Assembly: GCF_900142195.1 (NCBI RefSeq)
Contig: NZ_FRAB01000054.1
Location: 1 to 40,287 of the forward strand
Source of the DNA: Paraburkholderia terricola
Lineage (GTDB): Bacteria > Pseudomonadota > Gammaproteobacteria > Burkholderiales > Burkholderiaceae
DNA: 40,287 nt
Reading direction: 5' to 3'
Positions 23,386 through 31,863 of this stretch are shown here, in pieces (the first letter of the stretch is position 1; every line of letters begins with the position of its first letter). A model generated the notes under the pieces. That model was given only the letters and a program-made list of their open reading frames with translations, was not told the origin of the DNA and ran no database searches. Both the position numbers and the translations under genes were made by a program.

Positions 23386-24411
23386 ATGGCTCGCCCGAAA
23401 CTGCTTCCCGACAACTTCACCTTGTGCCTCGTCGGCACCGTGATTCTTGCCAGCTTCCTGCCGGTTCACGGGCAGGCCGCCGCCGGGTTCGACTGGGTGA
23501 CGAACGTGGCGGTCGGCCTGCTGTTTTTCCTGCACGGCGCAAAACTTTCACGCGAAGCGATTATTGCGGGGGCGACGCACTGGCGTCTTCATCTGGTAGT
23601 GCTGCTCAGCACGTTCGCGCTGTTTCCGCTGCTCGGCCTCGCCCTTAAGCCGCTCCTTTCGCCACTTGTCACGCCGGCGCTCTATGCGGGGGTCCTCTTC
23701 CTCTGCACGTTGCCGTCGACGGTGCAATCGTCCATCGCGTTTACTTCCATTGCGAAGGGCAATGTGCCGGCCGCCGTGTGCAGCGCGTCGGCCTCGAGCC
23801 TGCTGGGCATCTTCATCACGCCCGCGCTCGTCAGCCTCCTCGTCACTAACCACGCCGCCGGCGGCAGTTCGCCGTGGCATACGGTGGGCAATATCGTGCT
23901 GCAACTGCTGGTGCCGTTCGTGGCCGGGCAGTTGCTGCGGCCGCTGATCGGCAAGTGGATCGAGCGCAATCGCGGCGTGCTGAAATTCGTGGACCAGGGC
24001 TCGATCCTGCTGGTGGTGTACGGCGCGTTCAGCGAAGCGGTCAACCAGGGCCTTTGGCATCAGATTCCGCTCTCCGCGCTCGGCGGCCTGCTGGTGGTCA
24101 ACGTCGTGCTGCTCGCGCTCGCGCTGGCCGCGACGATGTTCGTCAGCAAGCGGCTCGGCTTCAACCGCGCCGACCAGATCACGATCATCTTCTGCGGTTC
24201 GAAGAAAAGCCTTGCCGCCGGCGTGCCGATGGCCAAGGTCATTTTCGCCTCGCATGCGGTGGGCGCCGTGGTATTGCCGCTGATGCTGTTCCATCAGATC
24301 CAGTTGATGGTGTGCGCCGCGCTCGCGCAGCGCTGGGGCGCCCGCGACACCAGCGGCGAAACCCGCGCCGCCGCGCGCGAGCGGTCCGCCGCCGCCGTGG
24401 CGCGCCGTTGA
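23386..24411 (+). CDS. Bile acid:sodium symporter family (BASS/YfeH-type) transporter
   Basis: This is a 341-residue inner-membrane protein with about nine or ten hydrophobic helices. The BASS features are WVTNVAVGLLFFLHGAKLS in the third segment, the crossover CTLPSTVQSSIAFTSIAKGN (about 115-134) and the second-half CGSKKSLAAGVPMA. This branch is closest to the YfeH/SLC10A7 group, whose substrates are poorly known. The ATG at 23386 is preferred over an upstream GTG at 23350 because it begins MARPKLLPDNF, next to the first membrane segment. The last 30 residues are Arg/Ala-rich and cytoplasmic. It has its own terminator. Confidence 0.88.
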   Translation: MARPKLLPDNFTLCLVGTVILASFLPVHGQAAAGFDWVTNVAVGLLFFLHGAKLSREAIIAGATHWRLHLVVLLSTFALFPLLGLALKPLLSPLVTPALYAGVLFLCTLPSTVQSSIAFTSIAKGNVPAAVCSASASSLLGIFITPALVSLLVTNHAAGGSSPWHTVGNIVLQLLVPFVAGQLLRPLIGKWIERNRGVLKFVDQGSILLVVYGAFSEAVNQGLWHQIPLSALGGLLVVNVVLLALALAATMFVSKRLGFNRADQITIIFCGSKKSLAAGVPMAKVIFASHAVGAVVLPLMLFHQIQLMVCAALAQRWGARDTSGETRAAARERSAAAVARR

Positions 24412-24470
24412 ATACGCGCGCATTGCAATCAGGACATTCATAAGCGCCCTCCCTGAGCGTCATTTGAAGA

Positions 24471-24493
24471 AAGCCGCCGCGTGCGGCTTTTTT
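24471..24493 (+). terminator. Intrinsic terminator after the BASS transporter
   Basis: AAGCCGC (24471-24477) pairs with GCGGCTT (24483-24489) around CGCGT and is followed by a T-run, a standard Rho-independent terminator 60 bases past the stop. Confidence 0.9.
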
Positions 24494-24664
24494 GTTATTT
24501 CACGCGCAAACGCCGCCGCTGTCGCCTCGGCCGGACGGCATAGGCAAAATCCTGGAGGCGCCTGGCCTCGCGCACCAATCCAGTGCGACGCTTCACTAAA
24601 ACTTCACTTAATTCCACGCCAGGCGGGCCGATAAGCCGAACGTCGATCGCTACGCCTACCCGCC

Positions 24665-26518
24665 ATGCAACCTCGCTCGCCCTCCCGATTCGCCACGCCG
24701 CGCATCGCGGAGTTGATTTCCCGGCGCGATCTGTCCGCCGTATTCCAGCCGATCATCGATTTCGAGGACGGCGCGATTCTCGGCTACGAAGGGCTGATCC
24801 GCGGCCCGGCCGGCACGCCGCTCGAAGCGCCGTTCGCGCTGTTTTCGCAGGCGCTCGCCGAAGGCTGCGCGATCGAACTCGAACGCGCCGCCGCGCACAC
24901 CTGCATCGAGGCGTTCGCGAGACTCGGCGTGGACGGCAAGCTGTTCCTCAACTTCAGCGCGGGCGCGATCCGCCAACTGGCCGACGCGCGCGAGGACACG
25001 CTCGCGCTGCTGCGGCATCGCGGGCTGGACCCGCAGCGCATCGTGATCGAGTTGACCGAGCAAAGCATGATCGCGGACGTCGGCAGCTTCCTGCCGGTGA
25101 TCTCGGCGCTGCGCACGGCGGGCGCGCAATTCGCGCTCGACGACTACGGCACCGCCAACGCCAGCATGAATCTATGGGTGCGGCTGCAACCGGATGTGGT
25201 GAAGATCGACCGCTTCTTCATTCACGACATCGCCTGCGATCCGCTCAAGTTCGAAGCCGTGCGCGCGATGCAGCACTTCGCCAGCGCGAGCGGCGCGCAA
25301 CTGGTGGCCGAGGGTATCGAGAACGAAGCCGATCTGATCGTGGTGCGCGACATGGGCATCGCCTGCGGGCAGGGTTATTTCTTCGGCCGCCCGCATGCGC
25401 AGCCGGCGCGCCACGTAACCGACGACGCCCGCGACGCGCTGCGCGCCGGCCATATCGCCGTATTTCCGGAGCCCACGCGCATGGCTAGCGGCGCGTCGCC
25501 GTCGGGCGGCATGGCGTCGGCGAAGATGCTGGTGCATGCGCCCGCGCTGCCGCGTCACGCCACCAACAACGACGTGCTCGAACTGTTCAACCGTCTGCCC
25601 GACCTGCACGCGGTCGCGGTGGTCGAACATGACGAACCCGTCGCGCTGATCAACCGCCGCAGCTTCATGGACCGCTACGCGCTGCCGTACCACCGCGAGC
25701 TGTTCGGCAAGCGTCCGTGCTTGCTGTTCGCCAACGCATCGCCGGTGATCATCGAGAAATCGATGACCGTCGAGCAGATGGCCAGGCTGCTCGCAAGCGA
25801 CGACCAGCGCTATCTCGCCGACGGTTTCGTGATCACCGAAAACGGCAAATACGCGGGGCTGGGCACCGGTGAGAACCTCGTGCGCGCGGTGACCGAGGTG
25901 CGCATCGAAGCCGCGCGCTACGCGAATCCGCTGACCTTCCTGCCGGGCAACATTCCGATCAGCTCGCATATCGCCCGCCTGCTCGGCAACGACGCAGGCT
26001 TTCACGCGTGTTACGTCGACCTGAATCACTTCAAGCCCTTCAACGATCAGTACGGCTACTGGCAAGGCGACGAAGTGCTGAAATTCGCCGCCGCCGTGCT
26101 CGCCGACGTGTGCGATCCGACGCGCGATTTTCTCGGCCATGTCGGCGGCGACGACTTCCTGATCCTGTTCCAGAGCGAGGACTGGCGCGAGCGCGTGCTG
26201 CGCGCGATCCACGTGTTCAACGAGGGCGCGCAGCGCTTCTATGCGCCCGCCGACCGGCTCGCGGGCGGCATCCACGGCGAAGACCGGCGCGGCAATCCGA
26301 CCTTCTTCGGTTTCGTGACGATGGCGATCGGCTGCGTGCGCGTGGCACCGGACGGCGGCCCCGCGCTCTACAGCAGCGAGGAGATCGCCTCGGTCGCGGC
26401 GCTGGCGAAGCGTCGCGCGAAGCACGAGACAAGCGGTTTCGTCCTGATCGACGCGGAGGAAAGCCTGACGTTATTACGCGGCCAGGCCGAGGCCGTTCTT
26501 CAAGCGCCCTTCGACTGA
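24665..26518 (+). CDS. EAL-CBS-GGDEF cyclic-di-GMP protein
   Basis: This is a 617-residue soluble signalling protein. The EAL phosphodiesterase domain (about 20-250) has all usual metal and catalytic residues: E42 in YEGLIR, N96, E129 in ELTE, D159-D160 in LDDYG, K180, E216 and Q236. The EGL variant keeps the key Glu. A CBS-pair-like segment follows (about 295-425), then a GGDEF domain (about 445-610) with YVDLNHFKPFND intact but the signature as GGDDF (494-498). The EAL half is thus probably an active c-di-GMP hydrolase. The GGDEF half may be weak, or bind GTP as an allosteric site. The CBS part may sense adenine nucleotides. No membrane segment is seen, so the protein is cytosolic. Confidence 0.9.
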   Translation: MQPRSPSRFATPRIAELISRRDLSAVFQPIIDFEDGAILGYEGLIRGPAGTPLEAPFALFSQALAEGCAIELERAAAHTCIEAFARLGVDGKLFLNFSAGAIRQLADAREDTLALLRHRGLDPQRIVIELTEQSMIADVGSFLPVISALRTAGAQFALDDYGTANASMNLWVRLQPDVVKIDRFFIHDIACDPLKFEAVRAMQHFASASGAQLVAEGIENEADLIVVRDMGIACGQGYFFGRPHAQPARHVTDDARDALRAGHIAVFPEPTRMASGASPSGGMASAKMLVHAPALPRHATNNDVLELFNRLPDLHAVAVVEHDEPVALINRRSFMDRYALPYHRELFGKRPCLLFANASPVIIEKSMTVEQMARLLASDDQRYLADGFVITENGKYAGLGTGENLVRAVTEVRIEAARYANPLTFLPGNIPISSHIARLLGNDAGFHACYVDLNHFKPFNDQYGYWQGDEVLKFAAAVLADVCDPTRDFLGHVGGDDFLILFQSEDWRERVLRAIHVFNEGAQRFYAPADRLAGGIHGEDRRGNPTFFGFVTMAIGCVRVAPDGGPALYSSEEIASVAALAKRRAKHETSGFVLIDAEESLTLLRGQAEAVLQAPFD

Positions 26519-26560
26519 ATGCGCAACAGCAACAGCCCTTGGAGCCACGATCCACGCAAT

Positions 26561-26671
26561 GTTTAGTGAATTTTACTAAACGACAAATTCCGGGCCAACC
26601 TCAACATCTACGGGTATTTCCGGGTGTGGATCGCCGGTTTCCAAAGGTGTTTCCGGCGGGTTTTACTATAC
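26561..26671 (+). promoter_or_regulatory. Candidate LacI-type operator and promoter of the mannose operon
   Basis: GTTTAGT (26561-26567) and ACTAAAC (26575-26581) flank GAATTTT; nine of ten base pairs match across a 21-bp palindrome. Its right part, TTTTACTAAAC, recurs as TTTTACTATAC at 26661-26671, where TATACAAT could serve as a -10 box. A regulator binding both sites could loop the DNA, with the second covering the promoter. The adjacent LacI-family gene is the natural candidate. Confidence 0.5.
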
Positions 26672-26720
26672 AATCGCCCGAATTCAAACACCGTGCGGCC
26701 CTGCTCGGCCGTGTCATTCG

Positions 26721-27707
26721 ATGGCCACAACCATCCGCGACGTCGCCCGCGCGGCGAGCGTGTCGATCGGCACCGTCTCCCGTGCGCTGAAGAACCAGCC
26801 CGGCCTCTCCGAAGCCACGCGCGTGCGCGTGGTCGAAGCGGCGCGGCAGCTCGGTTACGACGCCGCCCAATTGCGTCCGCGCATTCGCCGCCTCACCTTC
26901 CTGTTGCATCGTCAGCATAATAATTTCGCCGTCAGCCCGTTTTTTTCACACGTGCTGCACGGCGTGGAAGACGCGTGCCGCGAACGCGGCATCGTCCCAT
27001 CGGTGCTGACCGCCGGCCCCACCGAGGACGTGATCCAGCAAATGCGCCTGCACGCGCCGGACGCGGTGGCGATCGCCGGTTTCGTCGAACCCGAAACGTT
27101 GAGCACGCTGGTGGCGATGCGCCGTCCGCTCGTGCTGATCGACCTGTGGGCGCCCGGCCTGCGCTCGGTGAACCTCGACAACGCCGCGGGCGCCATGCTC
27201 GCCATGCGGCATCTGTTCGGGCAGGGGCGCAAGCGCATCGCGTTCATCGGCGGCTCGCTCGCGCACTTCAGCATCGCCCAGCGCGCACTCGGTTACCGGC
27301 GCGCGTTTTTCGAAGCGGGGCTGCTGTTCGACCCGTCGCTTGAAGTGACCATCGACGCCGGCCTCGACCCCGACAGCGGCGCCGCGCGCGCGATGCATCA
27401 GTTGCTCGACGCGCCCGGCCCACGGCCCGACGCCGTGTTCGCCTACAACGACGCCGCCGCGCTCGCCGCGCTGCGCGCGTGCCTCGCGCGCGGCCTGCGC
27501 GTGCCCGAGGACATCGCCATCATCGGCTTCGACGACATTCCCGCCGCCGCCCACGCCACGCCGCCGCTGTCCACCATTTCGGTCGACAAGGAAGCGCTCG
27601 GCCGGCGCGGCGTGGAGTTGCTGCTCGAAGACGCGCCTGCCGAACTGGAAATCCGCTTGCCCGTTCATCTCATTGCCCGTGCCAGTACTTTGATGGAAAA
27701 GCCATGA
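26721..27707 (+). CDS. LacI-family transcriptional regulator
   Basis: The 328 residues have the LacI helix-turn-helix (TIRDVARAASVSIGTVSRAL at 3-22, then NQPGLSEATRVRVVEAARQLGY) and a periplasmic-binding-like sugar domain (about 58-328, with PLVLIDLWAPG, RKRIAFIGG and AIIGFDDIPAAAHATPPLSTI). The hinge after residue 50 (AAQLRPRIRR) departs from the usual LacI hinge helix, so DNA bending may differ. It overlaps the next gene as ATGA and is thus first gene of the regulator-epimerase-kinase operon, which implies self-regulation. The inducer is probably mannose, fructose or a phosphate of them, by context. Confidence 0.9.
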   Translation: MATTIRDVARAASVSIGTVSRALKNQPGLSEATRVRVVEAARQLGYDAAQLRPRIRRLTFLLHRQHNNFAVSPFFSHVLHGVEDACRERGIVPSVLTAGPTEDVIQQMRLHAPDAVAIAGFVEPETLSTLVAMRRPLVLIDLWAPGLRSVNLDNAAGAMLAMRHLFGQGRKRIAFIGGSLAHFSIAQRALGYRRAFFEAGLLFDPSLEVTIDAGLDPDSGAARAMHQLLDAPGPRPDAVFAYNDAAALAALRACLARGLRVPEDIAIIGFDDIPAAAHATPPLSTISVDKEALGRRGVELLLEDAPAELEIRLPVHLIARASTLMEKP

Positions 27708-28990
27708 CGCAATCCGATCCGCATCAACCCGCAAACGGCGCGGCCGCTGCCGTGCCGCCCGTCGACAGTTTCCGCAGCCGCGATTTCCTGCTCGCGCATG
27801 TGCAGGACACGCTGCGCTTTTACGCGCCGAACGTGCTCGATCCGAGCGGCGGCTTCTTTCATTTTTTCCGCGACGACGGTTCCGTCTACGACAAAACCAC
27901 GCGGCATCTGGTGAGCAGTTGCCGCTACGTCTTCAACTACGCGATGGCGTATCGCCAGTTCGGCGACCCGCGGCATCTCGAGTACGTGCGCCACGGCTTG
28001 CGCTTCCTGCGCGAAGTGCATTGGGACCCGCACCACGAGGGCTACGACTGGGAGCTCGAATGGCGGGACGACAAGAAGCGCACGCTCGACGCCACGCGCC
28101 ACTGCTACGGTCTCGCATTCGTGCTGCTCGCCTATTCGCATGCGGCGATGGCGGGCGTCGAGGAAGCGAGGCCGATGATCGGCGCGACCTTCGAACTGAT
28201 GGAACACCGCTTCTGGGACCCCGCCGCCGGTCTCTACGCCGACGAGGCATCGCCCGAATGGCGCGTGAGTTCGTACCGCGGGCAGAACGCGAACATGCAC
28301 ACCACCGAGGCGCTGCTCGCCGCGCATGAAGCGACCGGCCACCTCGTCTATCTGGATCGCGCGGAACGGGTCGCGTCGAATATCACGCTGCGCCAGGCGA
28401 AGCTCTCGCAGGGGCTCGTGTGGGAGCACTTTCACGCGGACTGGTCGGTGGACTGGCATTACAACGAGGAAGACAGCTCGAACATCTTCCGCCCGTGGGG
28501 CTTTCAGCCGGGGCATCAAACCGAATGGGCGAAGCTGCTGCTGATTCTGGAGCGCTACCGTCCGTTGCCGTGGCTGCTGCCGCGCGCGATCGAACTGTTC
28601 GACGCCGCGATGACCCACGCATGGGACGAGGACCACGGCGGCCTCTATTACGGCTTCGGCCCGGACGGCACCGTGTGCGACCACGACAAATACTTCTGGG
28701 TCCAGGCCGAGACCTTCGCCACCGCCGCGCTGCTCGGCAAGCGCACCGGCAACGAACGCTTCTGGGACTGGTACGACGAGATCTGGCGCTATAGCTGGGC
28801 GCACTTCGTCGATCACAAGCATGGCGCGTGGTATCGCATCCTCACCTGCGACAACCGCAAGTACAGCGACGAAAAGAGTCCCGCCGGCAAGACCGACTAT
28901 CACACGATGGGCGCGTGCTACGAGGTGCTGGCGCACGCACTGCCCGACAGCACGGCCGCTGCGAAGGAATCCGCGGAGCAGACGAAATGA
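27704..28990 (+). CDS. AGE-family sugar isomerase, likely D-mannose isomerase
   Basis: This 428-residue (alpha/alpha)6-barrel protein of the N-acylglucosamine 2-epimerase (AGE) superfamily resembles the YihS/mannose isomerase branch. The three catalytic-type histidines are present: H199 (GQNANMHTTEAL), H271 (GFQPGHQTEWAKL) and H400 (KTDYHTMGACY), with R74 in SSCRYVFNYA. Such enzymes convert free mannose to fructose (or glucose) without phosphorylation. A fructokinase-type kinase directly downstream, overlapping as ATGA, supports mannose to fructose to fructose-6-phosphate. It lacks a signal peptide. A cellobiose or GlcNAc epimerase function is less likely given the kinase neighbour. Confidence 0.87.
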   Translation: MTQSDPHQPANGAAAAVPPVDSFRSRDFLLAHVQDTLRFYAPNVLDPSGGFFHFFRDDGSVYDKTTRHLVSSCRYVFNYAMAYRQFGDPRHLEYVRHGLRFLREVHWDPHHEGYDWELEWRDDKKRTLDATRHCYGLAFVLLAYSHAAMAGVEEARPMIGATFELMEHRFWDPAAGLYADEASPEWRVSSYRGQNANMHTTEALLAAHEATGHLVYLDRAERVASNITLRQAKLSQGLVWEHFHADWSVDWHYNEEDSSNIFRPWGFQPGHQTEWAKLLLILERYRPLPWLLPRAIELFDAAMTHAWDEDHGGLYYGFGPDGTVCDHDKYFWVQAETFATAALLGKRTGNERFWDWYDEIWRYSWAHFVDHKHGAWYRILTCDNRKYSDEKSPAGKTDYHTMGACYEVLAHALPDSTAAAKESAEQTK

Positions 28991-29904
28991 CCGACCTCAG
29001 CGCGAATAGCGCACTCCCTCTCTTCGTCTCGGCCGGCGACATCCTCACCGATCTCGTGCGCACTGGCCCCTCGCAATGGCTGTCGCGTCCGGGCGGCGCC
29101 GGCTGGAACGTGGCGCGCTGCGTCGCGCGGCTCGGTTTGCCGACCGCGTGCGCCGGATCGCTCGGCGTCGACAATTTCTCGGACGAACTGTGGAACGCGA
29201 GCGTCGCCGCCGGGCTCGACATGCGCTTCATGCAGCGCGTGGAGCGCCCGCCCTTGCTGGCGATCGTTCATCAGACGCATCCGCCCGCGTACTTTTTCAT
29301 GGGCGAAAACGGCGCGGACCTGGCGTTCGACCCGGCGCGCTTGCCGGCCGGCTGGATCGAGCAGGTGAAGTGGGCGCACTTCGGCTGCATCAGCCTCGTG
29401 CGGCAGCCGCTCGGCGATACGCTGGCCGGGTTGGCGGCCGAACTGCGCTCGCGCGGCGTGAAGATCAGCTTCGATCCGAATTACCGGAATCTGATGGAGC
29501 ATGGGTATGCGCCCACGCTGCGCAAGATGGCCGCGCTCGCCGATCTGATCAAGGTCTCGGACGAGGATTTGCGCCTGCTCTTCAAGACCGACGACGAGGC
29601 CGCCGCGCTCGCGCAACTGCAAGCCATGAATCCGTCCGCCGCCGTGCTGGTGACGCGCGGACCGGAAACGGCCATGCTGATCGACGGCGCGATGCTGACG
29701 GAAGCACGGCCGCCGCGCGTCGAGGTGGTCGACACCGTGGGGGCGGGAGACGCGTCCATCGGCGGCTTGCTGTTCAGCTTGATGACCGCGCCGCAGCGGG
29801 CCTGGCCGGAGCACCTGGCGTTCGCGCTGGCCGCTGGCGCGGCGGCTTGCCGGCACGCCGGCGCGCACGCGCCGTCGCTGGATGAAGTCGTCGCGCTGCT
29901 GTAA
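28987..29904 (+). CDS. PfkB-family sugar kinase, likely fructokinase
   Basis: This 305-residue ribokinase-fold kinase has the substrate-side PGGAGWNVA (35-43), SFDPNYR (161-167) and the ATP/anion-hole motif DTVGAGD (249-255) with base D255. It should phosphorylate a ketohexose, most simply the fructose made by the upstream isomerase, at the 6-position. The ATG overlaps the isomerase stop. The operon ends here; a GC-rich hairpin (29917-29925 with 29945-29953) without T-run follows. No sugar transporter gene is linked, so uptake must be coded elsewhere. Gluconate or KDG kinase function cannot be excluded. Confidence 0.88.
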   Translation: MTDLSANSALPLFVSAGDILTDLVRTGPSQWLSRPGGAGWNVARCVARLGLPTACAGSLGVDNFSDELWNASVAAGLDMRFMQRVERPPLLAIVHQTHPPAYFFMGENGADLAFDPARLPAGWIEQVKWAHFGCISLVRQPLGDTLAGLAAELRSRGVKISFDPNYRNLMEHGYAPTLRKMAALADLIKVSDEDLRLLFKTDDEAAALAQLQAMNPSAAVLVTRGPETAMLIDGAMLTEARPPRVEVVDTVGAGDASIGGLLFSLMTAPQRAWPEHLAFALAAGAAACRHAGAHAPSLDEVVALL

Positions 29905-30023
29905 TTCCACTGTCTTGCGCGGCGCGCATTGTCATGACGACGGAGCGCCGCGCCGCGAAAACCGAAGCTCGATCATCGTGCTAGCATGAAAAAACCGAAA
30001 CCTTTGGAAGAAGGAGCGACGCC

Positions 30024-30254
30024 ATGGACGACATCACCTACACCAAAGGCATCTACACGGCTACCGCCTCGGTAAGAGAGTTACAGACCGACTCGTACCA
30101 GGGCCTCGTCACCCTCACGCGCGACGAAGGCGGCGGAGCCAACGATCAGGAGACGACGGTCTACGAAGTGGAAGCGACTTCGTCGACGCCGGAGGAAGCG
30201 CTCGAGGAAGCCAAGGCGCTCGCTCACCGTATTCTCGGGGAAATCGAACTCTAG
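30024..30254 (+). CDS. Small hypothetical protein, 76 residues
   Basis: A strong AAGGAG (30011-30016) precedes the ATG. The acidic protein begins DDITYTKGIYTATASVREL, appears to have three beta strands (about 8-49) and ends with a charged helix SSTPEEALEEAKALAHRI (53-70). It has no signal or membrane segment and no cysteine. I do not recognise the family. It resembles the next small gene in overall plan (GIY/GVY near the N-terminus, beta strands, C-terminal Ala/Glu helix), so they may be old tandem duplicates. Function unknown. Confidence 0.75.
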   Translation: MDDITYTKGIYTATASVRELQTDSYQGLVTLTRDEGGGANDQETTVYEVEATSSTPEEALEEAKALAHRILGEIEL

Positions 30255-30319
30255 GTAGTCAAACCGGCGCCGCGTTGCGTCGCGCGCTGCGCCACCCGAA
30301 CAACCGGCTGGAGGCGATC

Positions 30320-30565
30320 ATGGCTGAACAGCTCTTCCTCTACGGCGTGTACTCCATTCACGTCCGCCCACTCGAACTCAATGGCGCGCGCTGGGACGCG
30401 GAATACGAAATCCGGCATCGCGAGAAAGCGGTCAAAACGTGGACCACCGTCGGCGGCGACGACGGTTACGCCGACGAAGCCGAAGCGGTCGCCGCCGCGC
30501 ATCAGCAAGCCGTCAACGATATCGAGCACGGCGCCGGCATACCCAAGCCGCGAACATTTCCGTAG
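30320..30565 (+). CDS. Small hypothetical protein, 81 residues
   Basis: GGAGG at 30310-30314 positions the ATG at 30320; the frame is open to 30275 but that part has no support. The protein begins AEQLFLYGVYSIHVRPLEL, continues with WDAEYEIRH and KTWTTVGG strands and ends in a helix EAEAVAAAHQQAVNDIEHG. A small beta-sheet plus helix domain is likely. It is 65 bases after the previous small gene and 60 before the potassium channel, so the three may be co-transcribed. Function unknown. Confidence 0.75.
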   Translation: MAEQLFLYGVYSIHVRPLELNGARWDAEYEIRHREKAVKTWTTVGGDDGYADEAEAVAAAHQQAVNDIEHGAGIPKPRTFP

Positions 30566-30625
30566 CGCGAACGCGCGCAAGGCGCCGTGCTACGCTTTGC
30601 GCGTTTTCATCTCCACGAGCACGCA

Positions 30626-31627
30626 ATGGCTAGCGAACCCTCAGACCGATTTTCCGGCACCGGCCTCGGCGACGCTGGCGTGCGTGCGCGGCGGCGCCGC
30701 GCACCCGGCGGCCGCGAGATGCGCCTCGACGATCGCGTGGTGATCGCGCACGGCATGCCCACGCCGCTCTGGCAGGACCTCTATCACCGCGCGCTCGTGG
30801 TGCGCTGGCCGATGTTCTTCGTCTCGCTCGCGGTGCTGTTCCTGGTGCTCAACACCGCGTTCGCCGCGCTCTACATGATCGGTGACGAGGCGATCGCCAA
30901 TCAGTTTCCGCCGGGCTTCGGCGGCGCGTTTTTCTTTAGCGTCGAAACGCTCGCGACCGTCGGATACGGCGACATGCATCCGCGAACCACCTACGCGCAC
31001 TGGATCGCCACGCTCGAAATCTTCATCGGCATGTCGAGCATCGCGTTGGCGACGGGCCTGATCTTCGCGCGCTTTTCGCGTCCGCACGCCAAGATCATGT
31101 TCGCCCGTTATGCGGTCGTGCGGCCGCTCGATGGCCGCATGACGCTGATGGTGCGCGCGGCCAACGCGCGTCAGAACGTCATCGCCGAAGCGCGCGCGAA
31201 GCTGCGCATTCTGCGCAGGGAAACCACCGCCGAGGGTTATACGCTGCGCAAGCTCCACGATCTGACGCTCGTGCGGGACCAGCATCCCGTATTCAAGCTG
31301 GGTTGGAGCCTCATGCACGTCATCGACGAAAGCAGTCCGCTGTTCGGCGAAACCGCCGAAACGCTCAAGAATCGCGACACCTCGCTGCTGCTGACGCTCG
31401 AAGGGGTCGACGAATCCACCGCGCAAACCATGCAGGCGCGCTACGTGTGGACGTTCGACGAGATCTACTGGCAGCATCGCTTCGTGGACGTCATGAGCGA
31501 GGTGGATGGCGTGAGTCACATCGACTACTCGCATTTCGACGAGATCGTGCCGCTAGACGCGGCGCCGCTCGACGTCACGGCGCGGGCCGCCGCGACCGCG
31601 CAGTCGGATACGGTTGCCGGGAACTGA
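30626..31627 (+). CDS. Inward-rectifier potassium channel, KirBac1.1-like
   Basis: This is a homotetrameric inner-membrane K+ channel closely similar to KirBac1.1 of Burkholderia pseudomallei. From ATG 30626 it has 333 residues, the same length as KirBac1.1. Visible are the slide helix (VIAHGMPTPLWQDLY, about 39-53), TM1 (WPMFFVSLAVLFLVLNTAF), the pore helix and filter SVETLATVGYGD (filter 111-115), TM2 (IATLEIFIGMSSIALATGLIF) and the cytoplasmic immunoglobulin-like domain (KIMFARYAVVRPLDGRMTLM onward, with HVIDESSPLFGE). The frame is open to 30587, but 30626 gives the KirBac-like N-terminus. It would allow passive K+ flux, gated by lipids or pH in known members. Confidence 0.94.
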   Translation: MASEPSDRFSGTGLGDAGVRARRRRAPGGREMRLDDRVVIAHGMPTPLWQDLYHRALVVRWPMFFVSLAVLFLVLNTAFAALYMIGDEAIANQFPPGFGGAFFFSVETLATVGYGDMHPRTTYAHWIATLEIFIGMSSIALATGLIFARFSRPHAKIMFARYAVVRPLDGRMTLMVRAANARQNVIAEARAKLRILRRETTAEGYTLRKLHDLTLVRDQHPVFKLGWSLMHVIDESSPLFGETAETLKNRDTSLLLTLEGVDESTAQTMQARYVWTFDEIYWQHRFVDVMSEVDGVSHIDYSHFDEIVPLDAAPLDVTARAAATAQSDTVAGN

Positions 31628-31863
31628 ATACGCCGCCCGGGGCGTCGCGAGGGACACCAGGGCATACCCGAAGCCTCCGCCCGCCTGGCAAATCCCTCTC
31701 GAAACGTCGGCAAAATGCGCGACTCTTCTCGCTCATTCGCCGTCAGCCGTTCGAACTAGAAAAAATCTACTCTAATCGGCGCTGAAAAATAGAGTCTCTT
31801 TCGCCGCGTCGCCCATGTGGTCCCCACCCACGGCGCGCGGATGCAGATAATGGAGACTCACCC

